Assembly (NCBI GenBank): GCA_964416065.1
Contig: CAYQCL010000030.1
Location: forward strand, 1 to 25,437
Length of the DNA: 25,437 nt
Direction: 5' to 3'
Source of the DNA: Limiplasma sp964416065
GTDB taxonomy: Bacteria; Bacillota; Clostridia; Christensenellales; Aristaeellaceae
This document shows, one piece after another, positions 20,934 to 25,437 of this stretch (positions are counted from its first letter, which is position 1; each line of letters begins with the position of its first letter). The notes beneath the pieces are model-generated. The model saw only the letters and a list, made by a program, of their open reading frames with translations. It was not told the DNA's origin and made no database searches. The position numbers and the translations under genes were made by a program.

Positions 20934-22838
20934 ATGAATTTCGAGAACAAGATCTGGCTGGGTACGGGCGACGATAACACGCCTGTGTTCCTTTTGCCGC
21001 AGATGGCAAATCGTCACGGACTTATTGCCGGTGCGACGGGCACGGGAAAAACCGTTTCTCTCAAGGTCATGGCCGAGGGATTTTCGGAGCTTGGCGTTCC
21101 AGTATTCTTGGGAGATATTAAGGGCGATTTAAGCGGTATGGTCAAGCCGGGGGAGCAGGATGATAAAATCACCGAACGTCTGATGAAAACAGGCGTGACG
21201 GAATTTAAGCATGAGAGCTTTCCGACGGTTTTTTGGGATGTTTATGGCGAGCAGGGACATCCCATTCGCGCGACCGTAAGTGAAATGGGCCCTCTTCTCT
21301 TGTCGCGTATGCTCAATCTGAATGAAACGCAGGCGGGCGTGCTCAGCATCCTCTTCAGGGTCGCTGATGATGAGGGTATGTTGCTTGTGGATATCAAGGA
21401 TATCAAGGCGATGCTGGCATACGTAGGAGAAAATGCCAGCAAGTATACGCTCAACTATGGAAATGTCAGCAAGGCAAGCATCGGGGCGATTCAACGTGCA
21501 ATTGCTGTTTTGGAGGATCAGGGAGGCGACAAGTTTTTCGGTGAGCCCGCGCTTAACATCGGCGACTGGATGCAGGTCGATGAGGATGGACGTGGGTATA
21601 TCAACATCCTGGCCTGCGACAAACTGTTCCTTAGCCCGCTGATGTACTCCACCTTCCTGCTCTGGATGCTCAGTGAGCTGTATGAGGCGCTACCCGAGCA
21701 GGGCGATATGGAGAAACCGCGCATGGTGTTCTTCTTTGACGAAGCGCATCTCCTGTTCGATGACTGCAGCAAGCAGCTGATGGACAAGATCGAACAGGTG
21801 GTTCGCCTGATCCGCAGTAAGGGTGTTGGCGTGTATTTTATCACGCAAAATCCGGCGGATATTCCGATGAACATCTTGGGACAGCTTGGCAACCGCGTTC
21901 AGCATGCGCTTCGGGCATACACGCCGTTGGATCAGAAGGCGGTCAAGGTTGCGGCACAGACCTTCCGAACCAATCCCTCGTTCAGTACAGAAGAGGCCAT
22001 TACGGAGCTCAAAACCGGCGAGGCGCTTGTGTCGTTTTTGGATGAAAACGGCGCTCCCAGCGTTGTAACCCGTACGACTATCCTTCCTCCGCAGAGCTAT
22101 ATGGGCGCAATCAGCGAGAATTTGCGTAAAACCTTTATTGAAACCAGCCCCTTCTATGGCGTTTATGAGCAGGAGATTGATCGCGAGAGCGCCTATGAAT
22201 ACCTTGTCGGCCGCCTGACGGAAACGCAAAAAGCGCCGTCTGAGCCGGTACGCACCGCGCCCGTTGTAGATACGCAGCGTCCGGCCGTGTCCCAAACGCC
22301 TGTGCAGCAGGCCGTTCCCGCGCAGCCTGTGGCGCCAGCACAGGGCTTTATGGTATTTGATCCCGCTACGGGTACCTATACAAGTAAGCAGCTGGAAACG
22401 ATGCCTGTGGCCGAGGCTCCTCAGCCCGTCCAAACAGCGGCCGTTGTGCCCGCTCAGCCGCAAACCATACAACAGAACGTGCTTGTTCTTGATCCAACCA
22501 CGGGCAAATATGTGCAAAAGCTGATGACTATGGCGCTTGATCCCGCAAGCGGTCAGTATGTGCCCGTCCAGACCGAAGCGGATATGAAAGCCGCGAAGGA
22601 AGCGGCCGCCGCGCAGGCGAAGGCGGAAAAGGAGGCTGCCAAGGCCGAAAAGGAGCGTATTGCCGAGGAACGCCGTCAGCGTGCGGACGAGCTGCGTGAA
22701 GAGCGGGCCGAACGCGCCCGCGTCAATGACAGCGTGCTGGGAAGAATTAAGAATACCGCGATCTCGACTGCGACGCGTACCCTTACCAATGAGCTGACCC
22801 GCGGACTCCTGGGAACGCTTACGGGTAAGAAAAAGTAA
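20934..22838 (+). CDS. HerA-like DUF853 ATPase with extended linker
   Basis: The 634-residue protein belongs to the HerA/FtsK-like ATPase superfamily, DUF853 group (E. coli YjgR). The Walker A motif GATGTGKT is at residues 33-40 and Walker B FFFDEAHLLFDD at about 265-276; a YFITQNPADIP segment follows, consistent with the sensor region, and then LGNRVQHALRAYTP. Residues about 1-425 form the conserved core. A Pro/Gln/Val-rich linker (about 430-545) carries three short repeats of the form DPxxGxY. A charged coiled coil (about 550-600) and the family C-terminal tail RTLTNELTRGLLGTL follow. The cellular role of DUF853 is unknown, although DNA translocation is often assumed. AAGGGGGA precedes ATG 20934. 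It is monocistronic between two terminators. Confidence 0.9.
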   Translation: MNFENKIWLGTGDDNTPVFLLPQMANRHGLIAGATGTGKTVSLKVMAEGFSELGVPVFLGDIKGDLSGMVKPGEQDDKITERLMKTGVTEFKHESFPTVFWDVYGEQGHPIRATVSEMGPLLLSRMLNLNETQAGVLSILFRVADDEGMLLVDIKDIKAMLAYVGENASKYTLNYGNVSKASIGAIQRAIAVLEDQGGDKFFGEPALNIGDWMQVDEDGRGYINILACDKLFLSPLMYSTFLLWMLSELYEALPEQGDMEKPRMVFFFDEAHLLFDDCSKQLMDKIEQVVRLIRSKGVGVYFITQNPADIPMNILGQLGNRVQHALRAYTPLDQKAVKVAAQTFRTNPSFSTEEAITELKTGEALVSFLDENGAPSVVTRTTILPPQSYMGAISENLRKTFIETSPFYGVYEQEIDRESAYEYLVGRLTETQKAPSEPVRTAPVVDTQRPAVSQTPVQQAVPAQPVAPAQGFMVFDPATGTYTSKQLETMPVAEAPQPVQTAAVVPAQPQTIQQNVLVLDPTTGKYVQKLMTMALDPASGQYVPVQTEADMKAAKEAAAAQAKAEKEAAKAEKERIAEERRQRADELREERAERARVNDSVLGRIKNTAISTATRTLTNELTRGLLGTLTGKKK

Positions 22839-22846
22839 GGAGAAAG

Positions 22847-22885
22847 CAGGGCCGCCCATAGCATTTGTGGTGGCCCTGTTTTTTT
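22847..22885 (+). terminator. Intrinsic terminator after the DUF853 gene
   Basis: CAGGGCCGCC (22847-22856) pairs with GGTGGCCCTG (22869-22878), 10 base pairs with one G-U, followed by seven T (22879-22885). The last T is directly followed by the GAAGGA ribosome site of the next, broken gene. Confidence 0.92.
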
Positions 22886-22900
22886 GAAGGATGGCTTTGA

Positions 22901-23817
22901 ATGAAAAGAATGGTTTCTCTGGTGTTGGCGCTCTTATTGACCAGCTCGTGCGGTTTGGCATCGGGCGGCACAGGGGTTCAGTTGGACGAAAAGGGCTTTT
23001 TGAGTTCGGGCAGTCAGGAAACGGAGTATATCTATCAGGATGTCGAAAACGGTATATGGCAGTATGCAACCCGTTCATTGTCCATCAAAATCACAAGGCG
23101 GCAAGATGAGACGCCGCTGGTTTGGTATGAGGCGGAAATTTGGGCAAGCGAAGCCTCTCCGCTGCAAACCTGTTTGTCAGAGGGCAGCAAGCCGGGAAGA
23201 AAATTGGTCAATCCCCTGCGTTTTGCTAGAGAACACAGTCTGATGCTCGCCATCACCGACGATTTTTCCGGCTATCGGATTCAGAATAATCAAACTGTCG
23301 GAATCATTGTCAAGGGAGAGATGATCTTGGAAAATAAAACAAGAAAAAGTAGCAACACACGAAGCTGACCCAATTTAGATACGCTTGCCGTTTATCAGGA
23401 TGGAAGCATGAAAGCCTATGTGTCGGACGCATATAGCGCTGAGGAATATATCGACGCTGGCGCGACAAATGTATTTGCTTTTGGTCCAATGCTTCTTTCG
23501 GATGGAGAGCTTACATCCTATGTTCTGGATGAAAGCTATTATCCCTATTCTGAGCCGCGTATGGCGATCGTAATGATTGAACCTTATCATTATATAATTC
23601 TGGCTGTGGGGGCCGCACGGATAGCAGTCTTGGAGCGTGGCTTCCGTGGTTAGCAAAAAGGATGAGGGAGCTTGGCGTTCAGGAGGCTTTGAATTTGGAC
23701 GGCGGCGGTACAGCAGCGTTGATTTTTATGGGAGAAGTGTTGAACCGCTCGTCAAAGAATATGCGAAGCGTCAATAGCTTGATCAGCTTCGGACAGTCGG
23801 ATCAGGTTCCTAAATAA
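22901..23817 (+). pseudogene. Phosphodiester glycosidase (NAGPA/DUF2233 family), disrupted
   Basis: The intact protein would have about 305 residues: a signal peptide (MKRMVSLVLALLLTSSCG, perhaps a lipoprotein), then a phosphodiester glycosidase domain as in NAGPA-type and exopolysaccharide enzymes. Recognisable parts are WYEAEIWASE, NPLRFARE, LAITDDFSGYR and GIIVKGEMI in the first piece; LDTLAVYQDGSMKAY, FAFGPMLLSDG and RMAIVMIEPYHYIILAV in the second; and LPWLAKRMRELGVQEALNLDGGGTAA, split at 20 residues (LPWLAKRMRELG, VQEALNLDGGGTAA), with NRSSKN.RSVNSLISFG in the third. Two lesions are seen: an in-frame TGA at 23366-23368 between pieces one and two, and a one-base loss in or near the G5 run at 23608-23612 that shifts the last 68 codons to another frame ending at TAA 23815-23817. 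The start ATG has GAAGGA 9 bases upstream. The substrate cannot be predicted. Confidence 0.85.
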
Positions 23818-23878
23818 TATGGAGGCCATTCACACCCTTTTTTCGCGAGATACATAAGATGACGCAGGAGGGGATGAA

Positions 23879-24361
23879 ATGGCGAACGGTTATGATCCAA
23901 AAAAGGCTGTCGCCTATGCACATCAATGGGCATTATCGCGCAATCCTGCTTATCTGGATTTTCATTTGCTTGGCGGAGATTGTACCAACTTCGTCTCGCA
24001 ATGCCTTTACGCGGGCTGCAAAGCCATGAACTTCACGCCTGTCTACGGGTGGTACTATCGGAGCGCAAGTGACCGAACTTCCTCGTGGGTCGGCGTTGAA
24101 TATCTCTATCGTTTTTTGACGTCAAATAAAGGGAACGGCCCTTATGCGGAACGGGTCGAATGGACAAACGCGGAGGTTGGGGATGTCGTGCATCTCGCGC
24201 TTTCAGGGGCTCCATTCACACACGCGGCTCTTATTGTCGCGATTGAAAATAACGAAATCTATGTGGCCGCGCATACGAATGATGCATGGCGTCGTCCGCT
24301 GTCATCCTATGGTCAGCCGGTTCGCAGATTTCTGCATATTTTAGGAGCAAAGAATGAATGA
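23879..24361 (+). CDS. Amidase_6 domain protein
   Basis: The 160-residue protein matches the Amidase_6 (putative amidase, CHAP/NlpC-like) family. YDPKKAVAYAHQWALSRNP opens the domain, the catalytic cysteine lies in GGDCTNFVSQCLYAG (Cys35), a WVGVEYLYRFL segment follows, and the likely catalytic histidine is in FTHAALIVAIE, with YVAAHTND after it. The usual partner domains and signal peptide are missing: it starts directly with the catalytic domain, so it may act in the cytoplasm, leave by another path, or act on lysis. AGGAGGGG (23867-23874) precedes ATG 23879. The closest targets for the family are thought to be peptides or cell-wall amide bonds, but the substrate here is unknown. It is convergent with the gluQ-type gene, 5 bases between stops. 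Confidence 0.88.
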   Translation: MANGYDPKKAVAYAHQWALSRNPAYLDFHLLGGDCTNFVSQCLYAGCKAMNFTPVYGWYYRSASDRTSSWVGVEYLYRFLTSNKGNGPYAERVEWTNAEVGDVVHLALSGAPFTHAALIVAIENNEIYVAAHTNDAWRRPLSSYGQPVRRFLHILGAKNE

Positions 24362-24366
24362 AGTTT

Positions 24367-25293
24367 TTATGAAACAAGAGCCTTTGGCAGATGGATATCC
24401 TCCCGCCTTACCTTTCTCCAATCAAAAAACGGAATAAGCTCCTCAAGAGACATGGGCTTTGGGTCTTCAAGAATTCCGGCGCAAAAAGCGAGTATGCCCA
24501 ACAACTGGCATGCGGTATAGCGCATAGATAACGATGAAAGATCCAGGTCGTTTTCTCGCTTTGCAAGTCTCCGTCCATATTCGTCCGTCAGAAGGGGAAT
24601 GTGAATGTATTCGGGGATCGGATAGCCAAGGCAGCGAAGGAGGTAGATCTGACGCGGGGTCGCGGAGAGAATGTCCCTTCCACGAACAACCTGATTCACA
24701 CCGGACAGGGCGTCGTCCACAACAACCGCAAGCTGATAACCAAACAGGCCATCGGAGCGGCGCAGGATAAAATCTCCGCAGTCGTGCGCCAGGTTTTCCC
24801 TTTGCACACCGTAAAGGCCGTCTGTAAACACAATTTCCTCATCCGGCACCCGAAGCCGCATCGCCGGTCGACGGGTTTGCGAAAGCCGTTGGATCTCCTC
24901 CGGCGTTAAATGCGCGCAGGTACCCAAATAAATATATTGCGTATCTCCGAGATTCGGCGCGACGCTGGCGTGCAGCTGACTGCGGGTACAGAAGCACGGA
25001 TAGACAAGCCCCCGCGTGGTAAGGCGGGCCAGATGCGCTTGATAAATGGGAGTACGCGCGCTTTGAAAAAGCGGAGGTTCATCCCATCGAAAGCCAAGCC
25101 AAAGCAAATCTTCGATGATTTGATCACAAAACCGTTTGGGGCAGCGAGGAGTATCCAAATCCTCAATTCGCAGAAGAAAACGTCCGCCCGCCTTTCGAAC
25201 GGACAGATAGGAAAGGAGCGCGCAGAGCAGATTGCCTAAATGCATCCGTCCGCTGGGCGTAGGGGCAAAACGACCGATAACCGGCTGTGGCAT
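24367..25293 (-). CDS. gluQ: Glutamyl-Q tRNA(Asp) synthetase
   Basis: GluQRS attaches glutamate to the queuosine base at position 34 of tRNA-Asp; it is a class I synthetase paralogue without the anticodon-binding domain. The 308-residue length fits that short form. APTPSGRMHLGNLL holds the HIGH-like motif (HLGN), RFLLRIEDLDTPR the substrate loop, YPCFCTRSQL with YLGTC the expected Cys-x-Cys...Tyr...Cys zinc site, and YGRRLAKRENDLDL the KMSKS-like motif. ATG 25293 gives MPQPVIGRFAPTPSG and is preceded on the minus strand by AGGAGG; a start at 25335 would add 14 unrelated residues. The enzyme is typical of proteobacteria and actinobacteria and less common in Clostridia. It implies queuosine synthesis or salvage in this organism. 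Confidence 0.92.
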   Translation of the reverse strand: MPQPVIGRFAPTPSGRMHLGNLLCALLSYLSVRKAGGRFLLRIEDLDTPRCPKRFCDQIIEDLLWLGFRWDEPPLFQSARTPIYQAHLARLTTRGLVYPCFCTRSQLHASVAPNLGDTQYIYLGTCAHLTPEEIQRLSQTRRPAMRLRVPDEEIVFTDGLYGVQRENLAHDCGDFILRRSDGLFGYQLAVVVDDALSGVNQVVRGRDILSATPRQIYLLRCLGYPIPEYIHIPLLTDEYGRRLAKRENDLDLSSLSMRYTACQLLGILAFCAGILEDPKPMSLEELIPFFDWRKVRREDIHLPKALVS

Positions 25294-25437
25294 ATCTCCT
25301 CCTGGATGTATATGAGAATACAAAAAGCTTACCATATGGCTATGGATGATGTCAATCGTGCCTCCGTATATTCGGCAAGTTGATTGTTGAGTTACAATAG
25401 AACGGTAACATTAAGGATAGAAAAACAGAGAGTCAAG

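Noticed and set aside
23366..23368. TGA read as an amino acid (recoding or selenocysteine) in the glycosidase gene
   Set aside because: A second lesion follows, many intact genes here stop at TGA, and I did not recognise a SECIS-like stem directly after the codon.
25326..25355. Minus-strand promoter for gluQ (TTGACA with TAAGCT, 18 bases apart)
   Set aside because: The -35 box is perfect but the -10 box matches only three of six bases, so I did not list it as a feature.

Overview
The window reads as a chromosomal core segment from a low-to-mid GC, Gram-positive Clostridia-type bacterium. The gene order yqhY/asp23-nusB-folD-xseA-xseB-ispA, a CggR-controlled glycolytic operon, a ThiI without rhodanese domain next to its own cysteine desulfurase, a BofA-like sporulation protein, strong AGGAGG ribosome sites and sigma-A promoters all point that way. 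A placement near Christensenellales-like or related gut Clostridia is possible, but this is an impression, not a measurement. No insertion sequence, prophage, CRISPR array or recognisable defence system was found.

Layout. (1) 90-3441: hisS and aspS, two aminoacyl-tRNA synthetases, with a clear promoter before hisS and a 199-base leader before aspS. (2) 3460-13474: a long same-strand run from one good promoter: an Asp23/AmaP/DUF2273 envelope module, nusB, a TsaD-like paralogue, folD, xseA, xseB, ispA, a divergent PAP2 protein, a small membrane protein, a NifS-like cysteine desulfurase and thiI. Most junctions are 0-20 bases or overlap, which suggests an operon or nested operons. (3) 13478-13741, minus strand: a BofA-like membrane protein whose stop lies 3 bases from the thiI stop. 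(4) 13826-18692: cggR-pgk-tpiA-gpmI with a textbook sigma-A promoter, a CggR-type double operator just downstream, and a strong terminator. gapA and eno are not in the cluster. (5) 18700-20019, minus strand: a membrane-anchored CapA-family protein with eroded metal-binding motifs. (6) 20247-20628: a tRNA operon, Arg(TCT)-His(GTG)-Gln(TTG), with extended -10 promoter, a hairpin at the 5' end of the transcript, and a terminator. (7) 20681-22885: a HerA-like DUF853 ATPase with a repeat-bearing linker. (8) 22901-23817: a phosphodiester glycosidase pseudogene broken by one in-frame TGA and one single-base frameshift. (9) 23879-24361: an Amidase_6 protein. (10) 24367-25293, minus strand: a glutamyl-Q tRNA(Asp) synthetase.

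How the genes fit together. Translation and tRNA biology recur: hisS, aspS, thiI with its sulfur donor, gluQ, the TsaD-like protein and three tRNAs. The asp23-to-thiI run joins envelope homeostasis, rRNA antitermination, one-carbon metabolism, DNA repair and prenyl synthesis, as in Bacillus but with extra members. The glycolytic block is autoregulated in a way that can be read from the DNA. I see no convincing undescribed system. The points most worth checking are the CggR operator and the missing gapA, the broken glycosidase, the degenerate CapA, the TsaD-like paralogue and the DUF853 linker repeats.
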